From positions 1 through 64,000 of the forward strand of contig JBFKFZ010000004.1 in NCBI GenBank assembly GCA_041633555.1: a stretch of 64,000 nt of DNA, written 5' to 3'. The stretch comes from JAHEAO01 sp041633555 (lineage in GTDB: Bacteria > Pseudomonadota > Alphaproteobacteria > Rhodobacterales > Rhodobacteraceae). The translations under genes were made by a program, and so were the position numbers. Under the pieces are notes generated by a model. It was not told the origin of the DNA and made no database searches. It saw nothing but the letters and a program-made list of their open reading frames with translations. This document shows, one piece after another, positions 34,777 through 44,214 of this stretch (positions within the stretch are counted from its first letter, which is position 1; every line of letters begins with the position of its first letter).

Positions 34777-35774
34777 CCGACCGCAAGGGCCCCATACTGA
34801 TCGAACTTGACGACGCGCCGAAAGTCACGCCCGCCAGCGCGCCGCCGGTTCCCGATATCTCAGACCGACCCACTGGGCGCGCGATGGAGACCATGGCCGC
34901 GCTGGCGGCGCGTCCGCCCTCACGACTCGCCCGCTGGTTCTGGCGGCTTCTCGGCGCTATCGTCGTATTCGCGCTTTCGCTCTGGGCCTGGGATTTCGTG
35001 GCAGGGCTCACTGACCGCAACACTTTGCTTGGCTACGCCGCGATAGGCCTCTTGGGCGCGTTCCTTCTGGTCTGTTTCGGCATCATCTTGAGAGAATGGT
35101 CCGCGTTCGCGCGTCTCAGGCGTCTTGACGAGGTTCACCGCGCGGCTGAGGCCGCCATCGTCTCGGGCGATCTTGCCGCTGCACGGCGGGTAACCGACAG
35201 TATCGCCGGGCTCTACAAGGGCCGGGATGACATGAAGTGGCCGCTCGAACGGCTGGCCGAGCGTCGGGGTGACGTGTTCGATGCCGACGGGCTTCTGGGA
35301 CTTGCAGAAGCCGAACTTCTCGCCCTGCTCGACGCTGCAGCTCGCCGCGAGATCGAGGTTGCGGCACGTCAGGTCGCCACGGTCACCGCCATCGTGCCAC
35401 TGGCACTGGCCGATGTCGTGGCAGCGCTCACGGCGAATATCCGCATGATCCGCCGCATCGCCGAGATCTATGGTGGGCGTGCGGGGACGCTTGGCAGCTG
35501 GCGGCTGACGAGAACCGTGATGACCCATCTTGTAGCAACAGGGGTTGTTGCCGTGGGCGACGACCTGATCGGCTCGGTGGCCGGCGGCGGAATGCTGTCG
35601 AAAGTGTCGCGTCGCTTCGGCGAAGGCGTGATCAACGGCGCGCTCACCGCCCGCGTCGGTATCGCCGCGATGGAAGTGTGCCGCCCGCTGCCCTTCGCCC
35701 GACTGCAGCGCCCGAGCGTCACCAACCTCGTGCAACGCGCACTGACCGGCCTGTTCGGCCAGGGCAAGAACTAG
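34773..35774 (+). CDS. YcjF-like inner-membrane protein (TIGR01620/DUF697)
   Basis: A 333-residue membrane protein. Two helices are near the N-terminus (WFWRLLGAIVVFALSLWAWDF and GYAAIGLLGAFLLVCFGIIL regions), followed by a soluble stretch and a DUF697 region with RETEVAARQ-like text (REIEVAARQVATVT). It fits the TIGR01620 family, the partner of YcjX. It starts by overlapping the GNAT gene. A short hairpin follows its stop codon. Function of the family is not settled. Confidence 0.85.
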   Translation: MTDRKGPILIELDDAPKVTPASAPPVPDISDRPTGRAMETMAALAARPPSRLARWFWRLLGAIVVFALSLWAWDFVAGLTDRNTLLGYAAIGLLGAFLLVCFGIILREWSAFARLRRLDEVHRAAEAAIVSGDLAAARRVTDSIAGLYKGRDDMKWPLERLAERRGDVFDADGLLGLAEAELLALLDAAARREIEVAARQVATVTAIVPLALADVVAALTANIRMIRRIAEIYGGRAGTLGSWRLTRTVMTHLVATGVVAVGDDLIGSVAGGGMLSKVSRRFGEGVINGALTARVGIAAMEVCRPLPFARLQRPSVTNLVQRALTGLFGQGKN

Positions 35775-35790
35775 GAAGCGAAGGCTTCTT
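35773..35790 (+). terminator. Short hairpin at the end of the ycjX set
   Basis: Starting inside the TAG stop codon, AGGAAGC-GAAG-GCTTCTT forms a seven-pair stem, one pair being G-U, with a four-base loop. No long T-run follows. It may be a weak terminator or 3'-end stabiliser. Confidence 0.35.
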
Positions 35791-35858
35791 GCCTGCCGGA
35801 GCCCATCTGGCTAGGTTCGGCCGCCAGCTGACAAGGACGAAGGACAGGGAACGGGATC

Positions 35859-38543
35859 ATGGCAGGCGGCATCGCGTTTCTGGGCCTCATCGTCCTGACT
35901 ATTGTCGTCTATGGCATGAGAACCCGGCTGAGCGAGCTGGAACGCCGCATTGCCGACCTAGAACGGCCCGTCGTCGAAGCGCCGGCGGCACCCCGATTGG
36001 CGCCGAAGGCAGAGCCGCAAACGGCGGCAAAATCAGCCGAAAGCCCGTGGATCGCGGCTAAATCGGCGGCTGGGGCCGCGCCTGAAACGCCCTCGGCGGT
36101 GGTTCCGCGCAACCAGCGGCCCGACGAGAAACCGCGCAGCTTCGTTTTTCGCGCCGAAACGCTTGAGGCCACCGTCGCATGGCTGCGCGCCAACTGGTTT
36201 CTGGCCATTGCCGCGCTGTCACTTGCGCTGGCTGGGGTGTTCCTTGTTCAATATGGCGTCGAACATGGGGTGATCACGCCATTCTGGCGGGTGATCAGCG
36301 CCGCTGTGCTTGGTATCACGTTGATCTGGCTTGGCGAGTTCGTGCGTCGGCACGCGGGTGACGGCCGCGCCGCGACCACCGCCTACCTTCCATCGACCTT
36401 CTCGGGCTCCGGACTCGTCGCGCTCTTTGCGGCGGTGCTGGCGGCCCAGCATCTCTATGGTCTGATCACGCCCGCCTCGGCGCTGATCTGGCTGATCGGG
36501 GTTGCCATCGTGGCCGTGGTTCTGGGTTGGTTCTACGGGCCGTTCCTGACGGTCGTCGGGATCCTCGGCTCGACCGCAGCGCCCTTCCTTGTCGGCGGCG
36601 AAAGCGAGACACCGCAACTCATTTTCTACTACTTCGCGCTGATCGCGGCAGCCGGTCTTGCCGTCGATGCGCTGAAGCGCTGGGCCTGGGTATCGGCCTT
36701 CGCGCTCATCTTCACCTTCACGGCTGCCTGGATCCTGTTCGCTGGCGGGGGAGGCGACGCGCATTACCTTGCCTTTGCAATGATCACGACCGCACTGGCG
36801 GTCACCGTGCCGCCCCTGTCGCTGCTGCCGAGCCATCAGGGGCCGCCCGTTCTCGGCACGATCCTGAGCCTCGCAACGACGCTTAGGACAGAAAAACCGG
36901 TCTGGTCGGGCTTCCCGACGCGCCTGGCTTTCGCGACTTTCGCAGCCGCCTCTGCTGCGGCTCTCATGGTCGCGCTGAAAGATTCGGGACCGGTGGCATC
37001 CTGGCTGGCCATCGCAGCGCTCGGATTTCTCTACATCGCCGCGACGGTCTGGCTCCAGTCGGCCCCGGCGCTTGATGATCTGGCGCTGATCCCGCCGGCT
37101 CTCATCCTGCTGATCGCGGCCGATCAGGCGCTCTCCAACGGTTCGATCTTCAGCGCCTTCACCAACCCAATTCATCTTGAACCCGAGGCTGCCCGCCCCA
37201 CAGAGGCGACAGTACTTGCCGCGATGGCGCTGGTCGGTTCGGCGCTGGCGCATTGGCGCGGGCTTTTCCCCGGCCCGCGTGCGGCTCTCTGGTCGGCAGG
37301 TGCGGCGCTCTTGGCACCGCTGGCGCTGATCCTTCTCGAACTGACATGGGATCCGACGCGCATGCTTGGGGCGGGCTGGTGGTCCGGCCTCGCGATGATC
37401 GTGGCCGCCGCGATGGTGCTGTTTGCCAGCCAGACCGCCCGGCGAGACGGCGAGGACCGCCGCCGCACGGCGCTCTATGCGCTTGCCGCGCTGACAATGA
37501 TCTCGATGGCGCTGATCTTGGTCTTGTCCGCGACCTCCCTGACGCTGGCGATCGGCGGCATGGTGCTGGGCGCGGCAATCATCGACCAGCGGCTGAACCT
37601 GCGGCCGGTCACGCTTCTGGTCCATGCCGGTGCGTCGGTCATCGCCTGGCGCCTGCTCTTCGATCCGGGCCTGCTCTGGGCGGGCGACGCGCCGCTATGG
37701 GAGGTGCTGCTTGCCTATCTCGGTTCGGCTGCCCTCCTGGCCGCTGCCGCGTTCACGCTGAGGGTCCGTGATCGTGTTGATGCCGAAACCACCGCCGAGT
37801 CAGGCGCAATGGTGGCGCTGGCACTGCTCGCCAACGTGCTGATCTACAAGGCCATGGGACCGGACGCCGAGGGTCATGCGGCCCTGAGTCTGCAGGGCCT
37901 TGTCTGGCTGATCTCGATGGCAAACCAGATCTATCGGCTGAAGTCCGTTTCAGCGTTGCGCTGGGTCCGCATCGTCCTTGCGATCCTATTCGGTCTGGTG
38001 GCGCTCGTTCTGATCGGCATGGCCGCGACATTCACGAGCCCCTTGACCTATTACAATCCGGTAGCCGGCCCGCTGATCCTCGACAGTCTCCTTGTCGCCT
38101 ACCTTCTGCCCGCATTGCCGCTCGCCCTGATCGCCGCAAGCTTCACTCACTTGCAAGAGCCCTTGCGCATCGCGTCGGGCATTCTCGCTTCGTGCTTCGG
38201 CGCGCTGTATGTCGGGCTCGAGATTCGCCGGTTCTGGCAAGGGCGCGACCTGTCCGCGCCGAGAATTCTCGAAGGCGAACTCTACAGCTATACTCTCGCA
38301 CTGCTCGTTTCCTCGGTGGTCCTCCTCTTCATCGCCTTCTGGCACAGGTCGAACCTGCTGCGGCAGGTCGCGGTGACCGGTGTGACCGTGACCATCGCCA
38401 AGGTGTTTCTGATCGACATGTCAGGGCTTGCGGGCCTCTACCGCGTCGCCTCGTTCCTGGGGCTCGGTCTGTCGCTGGCGAGTCTGGCATGGATCGTCCG
38501 CCGGATGGCGGCGCAATGGGATGCCGCTTCGCGACCCAAATAG
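35859..38543 (+). CDS. Large polytopic membrane protein, DUF2339
   Basis: An 894-residue protein. An N-terminal helix and short coiled coil (RTRLSELERRIADLERPVVE) are followed by an Ala/Pro-rich linker to about residue 95. From there to the C-terminus some two dozen hydrophobic segments follow one another. This layout defines DUF2339; WFLAIAALSLALAGVFLVQYG and GEFVRRHAGDGR are characteristic. It may act in the cell envelope, but no biochemical role is established. AGGGAACGGG precedes ATG 35859. It is separated by 84 bases from the preceding set and 172 from ileS. Confidence 0.85.
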   Translation: MAGGIAFLGLIVLTIVVYGMRTRLSELERRIADLERPVVEAPAAPRLAPKAEPQTAAKSAESPWIAAKSAAGAAPETPSAVVPRNQRPDEKPRSFVFRAETLEATVAWLRANWFLAIAALSLALAGVFLVQYGVEHGVITPFWRVISAAVLGITLIWLGEFVRRHAGDGRAATTAYLPSTFSGSGLVALFAAVLAAQHLYGLITPASALIWLIGVAIVAVVLGWFYGPFLTVVGILGSTAAPFLVGGESETPQLIFYYFALIAAAGLAVDALKRWAWVSAFALIFTFTAAWILFAGGGGDAHYLAFAMITTALAVTVPPLSLLPSHQGPPVLGTILSLATTLRTEKPVWSGFPTRLAFATFAAASAAALMVALKDSGPVASWLAIAALGFLYIAATVWLQSAPALDDLALIPPALILLIAADQALSNGSIFSAFTNPIHLEPEAARPTEATVLAAMALVGSALAHWRGLFPGPRAALWSAGAALLAPLALILLELTWDPTRMLGAGWWSGLAMIVAAAMVLFASQTARRDGEDRRRTALYALAALTMISMALILVLSATSLTLAIGGMVLGAAIIDQRLNLRPVTLLVHAGASVIAWRLLFDPGLLWAGDAPLWEVLLAYLGSAALLAAAAFTLRVRDRVDAETTAESGAMVALALLANVLIYKAMGPDAEGHAALSLQGLVWLISMANQIYRLKSVSALRWVRIVLAILFGLVALVLIGMAATFTSPLTYYNPVAGPLILDSLLVAYLLPALPLALIAASFTHLQEPLRIASGILASCFGALYVGLEIRRFWQGRDLSAPRILEGELYSYTLALLVSSVVLLFIAFWHRSNLLRQVAVTGVTVTIAKVFLIDMSGLAGLYRVASFLGLGLSLASLAWIVRRMAAQWDAASRPK

Positions 38544-38715
38544 GCGCTGGACGCCTCAAACCGGGGCTCTTATAAGCGCTCCATGCTGCGGATATTGGCA
38601 ATCATTATTCGAATTACCAGCCCGGCGCTCTGAGATTCGGGGCCGCCGGTCAAAGGCGTCCGACACTTCGCGCCGATACCTCCGCCATAGATCAATTCTG
38701 ACAAGGACGCCCGAA

Positions 38716-41667
38716 ATGTGCGCCGACATGCCCGACTACAAATCGACAATCAACCTTCCCCAGACCGACTTTCCGATGCGCGCGGGGTTGCCAACCCGGG
38801 AACCCGGCTGGCTGGAGCGTTGGGAAAAGATCGGCGTCTATGACCGGCTGCGCGAGAAATCGGGCCGAGAGCCGTTCACGCTGCATGATGGGCCGCCCTA
38901 TGCCAACGGAAACCTCCATATCGGTCACGCGCTGAACAAGATCCTGAAGGACATGGTCGTGCGCAGCCAGCAGATGATGGGCAAGGATGCCCGCTACGTG
39001 CCGGGATGGGACTGCCACGGCCTGCCGATCGAATGGAAGATCGAAGAGCAGTACCGCGCCAAGGGGCAAGACAAGGACGCGGTCGACACCGTGACCTTCC
39101 GGCAGGAATGCCGCAAGTTCGCCGAGGGCTGGATCGACGTCCAGCGCGACGAGTTCAAGCGCCTCGGCGTGACCGGCAACTGGGCCGACCCCTACCTGAC
39201 CATGAACTACCATGCCGAGCGGGTCATCGCCGAGGAATTCATGAAGTTCCTGATGAACGGAACACTCTATCGCGGCTCGAAGCCGGTGATGTGGTCGCCG
39301 GTGGAAAAGACCGCCTTGGCGGAAGCCGAGGTCGAGTACCACGATCACCAGAGCCACACGATCTGGGTCGGGTTCCCGGTCGCCAGGGGCGGCAACGTGC
39401 TGCTGGCCGAAGAAGATATCGACGAATATTCCGCCGCCGATCAGGCGCTTCTGGCCGACGATCTCCACGAAGCCTCCGTGGTAATCTGGACCACGACACC
39501 CTGGACCATCCCGCAGAACCGCGCCGTCTGTTTCGGCCCGGAAATAACCTATGGCCTCTACGAAGTCACCGAGACGGCCGAGGAATGCTGGGCGACGGTC
39601 GGCGACAAGTATCTGATGGCCGAAACGCTGGCCGGACAAATATTCGCCCAGGCGCGGGTCGAGAACTATCGCCAGATCCGTCACGTCTCGCCGCAGGAAC
39701 TGGCCGGCCTCGTTCTGGCTCATCCCCTGCGCGGGCAGGCGGAGAACGGCGAATGGGATTACGAAGTGCCGATGTTCCCGGGCGATCACGTGACCGAAGA
39801 GGCCGGCACCGGCTTCGTTCACACCGCCCCCAGCCACGGCGACGACGACTACCAGATCGGCCTGAAGCACGGGCTGACGATGACCTACAACGTGCTGGAA
39901 GACGGCTCTTTCCGGCCAGATTTGCCGCTTTTCGGGGGTGAGGTCATCATCACGCCCAAAGGCAAAGAGGGTGGCGCAAACAAGGCGGTGATCGACAAGC
40001 TGGTCGAGGCTGGACGGCTTCTGGCGCGCGGCCGCATCACCCACAGCTATCCGCATTCATGGCGTTCCAAGGCGCCGCTAATCTACCGTAACACGCCGCA
40101 ATGGTTCGCGGCGATCGATGCCCCAGTTGGTGACGGTCAGGACGAGCACGGCACGACGATCCGCGAGCGGGCCCTGAACTCGATCGACAAGCTGGTCAAA
40201 TGGACGCCGCAAACCGGGCGGAACCGCCTCTATTCAATGATCGAGGCGCGTCCGGACTGGGTCCTGTCGCGCCAGCGCGCCTGGGGCGTGCCGCTGACCT
40301 GCTTCGTGAAGGTCGGTGCGATGCCCGAGGACGAGGACTTCCTGCTGCGCGATGCGGCGGTCAACACGCGCATCATCGACGCGTTCGAGGCCGAAGGTGC
40401 GGATTGCTGGTACACCGACGGCTTCAAGGAAAAGATGCTCGACGGCCTCCACGATCCGGCAGAGTACGAGCAGGTCTTCGACATCCTCGACGTCTGGTTC
40501 GATTCCGGATCGACCCACGCTTTCGTGCTGCGCGACCGCCCAGACGGGTCTGAGGACGGGCTCGCCGACCTTTATCTCGAGGGTACTGACCAGCATCGCG
40601 GCTGGTTTCATTCCTCGATGCTGCAGGCCTGCGGCACGATCGGTCGCGCGCCCTATCGGGGCGTGCTGACGCATGGCTTCACGCTCGATGCCAAGGGCAA
40701 CAAGATGTCGAAATCGCTCGGCAACACCGTGGCGCCGGACAAGGTCGTGCAGCAATATGGAGCCGACATCCTCAGACTCTGGGTTGCGCAGTCGGATTAC
40801 ACGTCTGACCTGCGCATCGGTGACGAAATTCTGAAGGGGACAGCCGACAGCTATCGGCGGTTGCGCAATACGATGCGGTTCCTGCTGGGATCTCTCGCGC
40901 AGTATTCCGACGCCGATCGCATGGAACCGTCCGAGATGCCCGAGTTGGAACGCTGGGTACTGCATCGCCTTGCCTTGCTCGATCACAAGGTCCGCACCGG
41001 CTATGCCGCCTACGATTTCCAGGGCGTGTTCAAGGAACTCTTCACCTTCGCCACGGTCGACCTCTCGGCCTTCTACTTCGATATCCGGAAGGACGTGCTG
41101 TATTGCGACGGCGACACGCGTGAGCGCCGCGCCGCGCGGACCGTGCTCGATATCCTGTTCCACCGGCTGACGACCTGGCTTGCGCCGATCCTGACCTTCA
41201 CGATGGAAGAGGCCTGGCTGGAACGCTACCCGGGTGACGACAGCTCGGTCCATCTGATCGACATGCCCGCAACCCCGGCTGACTGGCTTGACGAACCGCT
41301 GGCGGCGAAATGGTCGGATATCCGCCGTATCCGCCGCGTGGTGACCGCCGCGCTCGAGATCCAGCGCCAGGACAAGGTGATCGGCGCATCGCTCGAGGCA
41401 GCACCCGTGGTGCATGTGCGTGACAAGGAGGCGCTGGCCGCCGCGCGCACCGTGCCCTTCGCCGATATCTGCATCACGTCCGGCATCACGCTCACGGCCG
41501 ACCCTCAGCCGGCCGAGGCCTTCCGCCTGCCAGAAGTCGAAGGTATCGGTGTGGTGTTTGAGAAGGCCGATGGCGACAAGTGCCAGCGCTGCTGGAAGAT
41601 CCTGCCTGATGTGGGTCGCCACGGTCATGAAGGTGTCTGCAGCCGCTGCAATACGGCGCTGGGATGA
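38716..41667 (+). CDS. ileS: Isoleucyl-tRNA synthetase
   Basis: A 983-residue class-I synthetase. HIGH motif GNLHIGHALNK near residue 72, the editing domain with WTTTPWTIPQNRA, KMSKS motif NKMSKSLGNT around 660, anticodon-binding domain, and a C-terminal zinc finger (KCQRCWK and VCSRCNTAL). ATG at 38716 has AAGGA eight bases upstream; ATG at 38728 is an alternative. The open frame extends upstream into the DUF2339 gene but has no support there. It overlaps the ogt start as ATGA. Essential core gene. Confidence 0.96.
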   Translation: MCADMPDYKSTINLPQTDFPMRAGLPTREPGWLERWEKIGVYDRLREKSGREPFTLHDGPPYANGNLHIGHALNKILKDMVVRSQQMMGKDARYVPGWDCHGLPIEWKIEEQYRAKGQDKDAVDTVTFRQECRKFAEGWIDVQRDEFKRLGVTGNWADPYLTMNYHAERVIAEEFMKFLMNGTLYRGSKPVMWSPVEKTALAEAEVEYHDHQSHTIWVGFPVARGGNVLLAEEDIDEYSAADQALLADDLHEASVVIWTTTPWTIPQNRAVCFGPEITYGLYEVTETAEECWATVGDKYLMAETLAGQIFAQARVENYRQIRHVSPQELAGLVLAHPLRGQAENGEWDYEVPMFPGDHVTEEAGTGFVHTAPSHGDDDYQIGLKHGLTMTYNVLEDGSFRPDLPLFGGEVIITPKGKEGGANKAVIDKLVEAGRLLARGRITHSYPHSWRSKAPLIYRNTPQWFAAIDAPVGDGQDEHGTTIRERALNSIDKLVKWTPQTGRNRLYSMIEARPDWVLSRQRAWGVPLTCFVKVGAMPEDEDFLLRDAAVNTRIIDAFEAEGADCWYTDGFKEKMLDGLHDPAEYEQVFDILDVWFDSGSTHAFVLRDRPDGSEDGLADLYLEGTDQHRGWFHSSMLQACGTIGRAPYRGVLTHGFTLDAKGNKMSKSLGNTVAPDKVVQQYGADILRLWVAQSDYTSDLRIGDEILKGTADSYRRLRNTMRFLLGSLAQYSDADRMEPSEMPELERWVLHRLALLDHKVRTGYAAYDFQGVFKELFTFATVDLSAFYFDIRKDVLYCDGDTRERRAARTVLDILFHRLTTWLAPILTFTMEEAWLERYPGDDSSVHLIDMPATPADWLDEPLAAKWSDIRRIRRVVTAALEIQRQDKVIGASLEAAPVVHVRDKEALAAARTVPFADICITSGITLTADPQPAEAFRLPEVEGIGVVFEKADGDKCQRCWKILPDVGRHGHEGVCSRCNTALG

Positions 41668-42125
41668 GTGAGACAGCCAGCCTGACCGTTCCAAGTCCGG
41701 TTGGCGCGCTTACCCTGATCGAGCGGGACGGCCACATCACCGAATTGCGCTGGCGGGGCGCAGGCCGGGACGACACGCCGACCCTGCGCGCCGCCGCCAA
41801 TCAGCTTGCCGAATATTTCCAGGGCAGGCGGCAAGGATTTGACCTGCCGCTCGACCCGCGAGTCAAACCGGACCTGCGCCGGTTCCTCGATGCCCTTTCC
41901 GCGATTCCTTACGGCGAAACCCGCACCTATGGCGATCTGGCAAGCGCGCTCGGTGTCTCTGCTCAAGCTGCGGGTCAGGCCTGTGGCGCCAACCCGATAG
42001 CCATCCTGATCCCCTGCCACCGGGTGCTGGCTGTTGATGGCCTGGGCGGCTATTCCGGCCAGGGCGGGATTGAGACCAAGGTCGCTTTTCTGCGGTTGGA
42101 GGGGGCTGCGTCGCTGCTGATCTAA
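41664..42125 (+). CDS. ogt: Methylated-DNA--[protein]-cysteine S-methyltransferase
   Basis: A 153-residue DNA-repair protein that removes alkyl groups from O6-alkylguanine in a single-use reaction. The acceptor Cys118 lies in the diagnostic IPCHRV motif, and the arginine-finger helix region YGETRTYGDLASALG precedes it. The N-domain is short, as in Ogt proteins. Its start overlaps the ileS stop, giving a two-gene unit. No regulatory Ada domain is present. Confidence 0.93.
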   Translation: MSETASLTVPSPVGALTLIERDGHITELRWRGAGRDDTPTLRAAANQLAEYFQGRRQGFDLPLDPRVKPDLRRFLDALSAIPYGETRTYGDLASALGVSAQAAGQACGANPIAILIPCHRVLAVDGLGGYSGQGGIETKVAFLRLEGAASLLI

Positions 42126-42178
42126 GGGACTTCAGGTAGCCGCCAAACTGTGATCTGACGGGGTTGACGGGGCAGGGT

Positions 42179-43015
42179 ATGACATTCGGCGTATTTCTGG
42201 CAGTGCTTTTCGCCGCCTTCTTGCATGCTGGCTGGAATGCGCTGATCAAGCGTGGCTCCTCGAAACTTACGTCGATGCTTGTCATGACACTCGTTCAGGG
42301 CGGAATAGGGGCCGCGATCGCCGCCTCGCGCGCACTTCCGGCCGGGGAGGTCTGGCTTTGGCTCATTGCCTCGGGCCTTTTCCACTCGGTCTACAAACTC
42401 TTTCTCGCCTTCGCTTACGACAATGGCGATCTGAGCCGCGTCTATCCGATCGCGCGCGGTGCCGCCCCGCTCTTTGTCCTGATGATCGGCGCGGTTCTTC
42501 TCGAGGACCGGATCCAAGCCCTGGAATATGCCGGGATCAGCGTCCTTGGCGTTGGTATCATCCTGATGGCGCGGGGTGTCTTTCTCTCTGACGAGTCGCG
42601 GCGGCTGGTGCCGATGGCGCTGGGTTCGGCCATGGCGACGGCTGGCTATTCGTTGGTCGACGGGCTCGGCGCGCGCGTGGCGGGGGATGCGATCACATAT
42701 GTCGCCTGGCTCTTTGTCTTTGACGCCATGCTTTTTCTGCCCGTTTGCCTCGGTCTGCGCGGCCTGGACGTGCTTCGCGCCAGCCGCAGCACATGGACCC
42801 ATGGCGCTCTGGCCTCGGTCGGGTCTTACGGGGCCTATGCGATCGCGGTCTGGGCAATGACCCAAGCGCCCATCGCACTGGTCACAGCCTTGCGCGAAAC
42901 CTCGATCCTCTTCGCCGTCCTGATCGGTTGGGTTGTTTTCGGTGAGCGGATGAACCGGGGCAAGGCCACCGCGTCGGCGCTGATCATCGGCGGCGTGATC
43001 CTGACGAGGCTTTAG
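42179..43015 (+). CDS. EamA/DMT-superfamily transporter
   Basis: A 278-residue membrane protein with ten predicted helices in two EamA repeats. LHAGWNALIKRGSS near the start, FAYDNGDLSRVYPIARGAAP in the first repeat and RETSILFAVLIGWVVFGE in the second are the usual DMT marks. ATG at 42179 follows GGGGCAGGGT. Substrate unknown; the family exports small metabolites. Its TAG overlaps the stop of the convergent pcs gene by three bases. Confidence 0.88.
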   Translation: MTFGVFLAVLFAAFLHAGWNALIKRGSSKLTSMLVMTLVQGGIGAAIAASRALPAGEVWLWLIASGLFHSVYKLFLAFAYDNGDLSRVYPIARGAAPLFVLMIGAVLLEDRIQALEYAGISVLGVGIILMARGVFLSDESRRLVPMALGSAMATAGYSLVDGLGARVAGDAITYVAWLFVFDAMLFLPVCLGLRGLDVLRASRSTWTHGALASVGSYGAYAIAVWAMTQAPIALVTALRETSILFAVLIGWVVFGERMNRGKATASALIIGGVILTRL

Positions 43016-43716
43016 GCCGTCTGATCGTCTTCTATCGGGATCGCCTGTTGGGCAATGCCTGCGAATACGAGGTAGACCGAGGTCACGATCAGTCCCCAAT
43101 GTGCCCAGCTTTGAGGATCGAAATCGACCCAGGCCGCCCAGCCCGCAAAGAAGGTCCAGGCGAAGGCCATGGGAAGCGACACGGAGCGCCAGCGCTCGGT
43201 GCGCACCGGGTGGATGAACTTGAGCGGCATGAACATCGCAGCGGCCAGCACGACGACGATGCACAGCGTCACCCAGAAATTCGGCGCCAGCGCGAACAGG
43301 ACGAGCGCCACCATGTTCCAGCACCCAGGGAAGCCAGAGAAGGAATTGTCTTTGGTCTTCATGCGCGTATCGGCAAAATACAGCGCGCTCGTGAAGGTGA
43401 TCACGATGATCGCGATCCAGCCGGTCCAGCCGGGCAAAAGGCCCGACTTGAACAAGGCATAGGCAGGCACGAAGACATAAGTCAGGTAGTCGATGATCAG
43501 GTCCAGAAGGACACCGTCAAAGACCGGCGAATTGACCTTTACGTCATATTTCCGCGCCAGCGGCCCGTCGATACCGTCGACGAAGAATGCGACCACCAGC
43601 CAAAGAAACATCAGCGCCCATTTTTGCTCGACCGCCGCAAGCATGGCCAGCATGGCAAAAACCGCCCCGGAGGCGGTCAGGAGATGGACGAGAAGCGCAC
43701 GCATCTGAATTGTCAT
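43012..43716 (-). CDS. pcs: Phosphatidylcholine synthase
   Basis: A 234-residue CDP-alcohol phosphatidyltransferase that joins CDP-diacylglycerol and free choline to make phosphatidylcholine in one step. The metal-binding signature reads DGPLAR with the trailing aspartates in FDGVLLDLIID; DYLTYVFVPAYAL and SGFPGCWN are specific to Pcs. Several membrane helices surround it. ATG at 43716 (MTIQMRALLVHLLTASG) fits known Pcs starts, with AAGGGCGG before it; a longer start at 43791 looks unnatural. It links choline supply directly to membrane lipids. Confidence 0.93.
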   Translation of the reverse strand: MTIQMRALLVHLLTASGAVFAMLAMLAAVEQKWALMFLWLVVAFFVDGIDGPLARKYDVKVNSPVFDGVLLDLIIDYLTYVFVPAYALFKSGLLPGWTGWIAIIVITFTSALYFADTRMKTKDNSFSGFPGCWNMVALVLFALAPNFWVTLCIVVVLAAAMFMPLKFIHPVRTERWRSVSLPMAFAWTFFAGWAAWVDFDPQSWAHWGLIVTSVYLVFAGIAQQAIPIEDDQTA

Positions 43717-43803
43717 CCGCCCTTCTAGGCGGAACTTCGCAGGCAGCGCAACTGCCTGTAAGGCCGTGCGATCGGGTTGCACGCTCACCACGCGGCAACC
43801 CGG

Positions 43804-44166
43804 TCAGCGGGTCCGCTTCAGATGCGCCTCTCGCCCGCCCATGTAACTGTCCCAACCGCTGTCATGGGCCGCCTTGCTCTATGCAGAGGTGAAGCCGGCG
43901 TGGAGTAGGGTGGCGACGGTGCTTTCACCCTTCGGTTCGAACCGGACCGTGATCTCGGTGACTTCGCCATCCCTGCTCCATTCCCAGCTATGACGCAGTG
44001 GCCGGTTCTTCACGATCTCTGCGAAAATTCCCTCGTTGCTGGCACCCACCATGAAGAGTCGATGGCGGCCGCCAACAACTGGCTCGATCTGCATACGCTT
44101 CGCGGGCGGGCGGACCGCGTTGGAAGAAATCCACGCGGCAAAGACCTGATCCGGCGGAAACGGCAA
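43804..44166 (-). pseudogene. SRPBCC/AHSA1-type protein broken by an in-frame TAG
   Basis: Reading from TTG at 44166, a START-like fold is recognisable: PFPPDQVFAAWISS, VVGGRHRLFM, then EITVRFEPKGESTVATLLHAGF. The frame stops at TAG (43879-43881). The same frame then continues SKAAHDSGWDSYMGGREAHL to TGA at 43804-43806, the expected end of the family. So one nonsense codon cuts an otherwise intact C-terminus. The N-terminus also lacks a good start codon; homology extends a few residues upstream (GKTYRLPFPP). The gene lies 48 bases after the xerC stop. It is best treated as a recent pseudogene. Confidence 0.7.
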
Positions 44167-44214
44167 TCTGTAGGTCTTTCCGACCTTCTTTTGGTCCTGC
44201 CTGCTAACGGGAGG

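Noticed and set aside
33596..35023. 475-codon minus-strand frame
   Set aside because: Antisense to the YcjX gene, GNAT and start of the YcjF gene, whose overlaps and motifs are coherent.
36219..37625. 468-codon minus-strand frame, rich in Arg, Gln and Asp
   Set aside because: Antisense to the DUF2339 membrane gene; its composition is what antisense of hydrophobic codons gives.
40234..41694. 486-codon minus-strand frame
   Set aside because: Antisense to ileS; IleRS motifs including KMSKS and zinc cysteines run through it.
42122..43324. 400-codon minus-strand frame
   Set aside because: Opposes the EamA gene and runs into pcs in another frame; no motif, no ribosome site.
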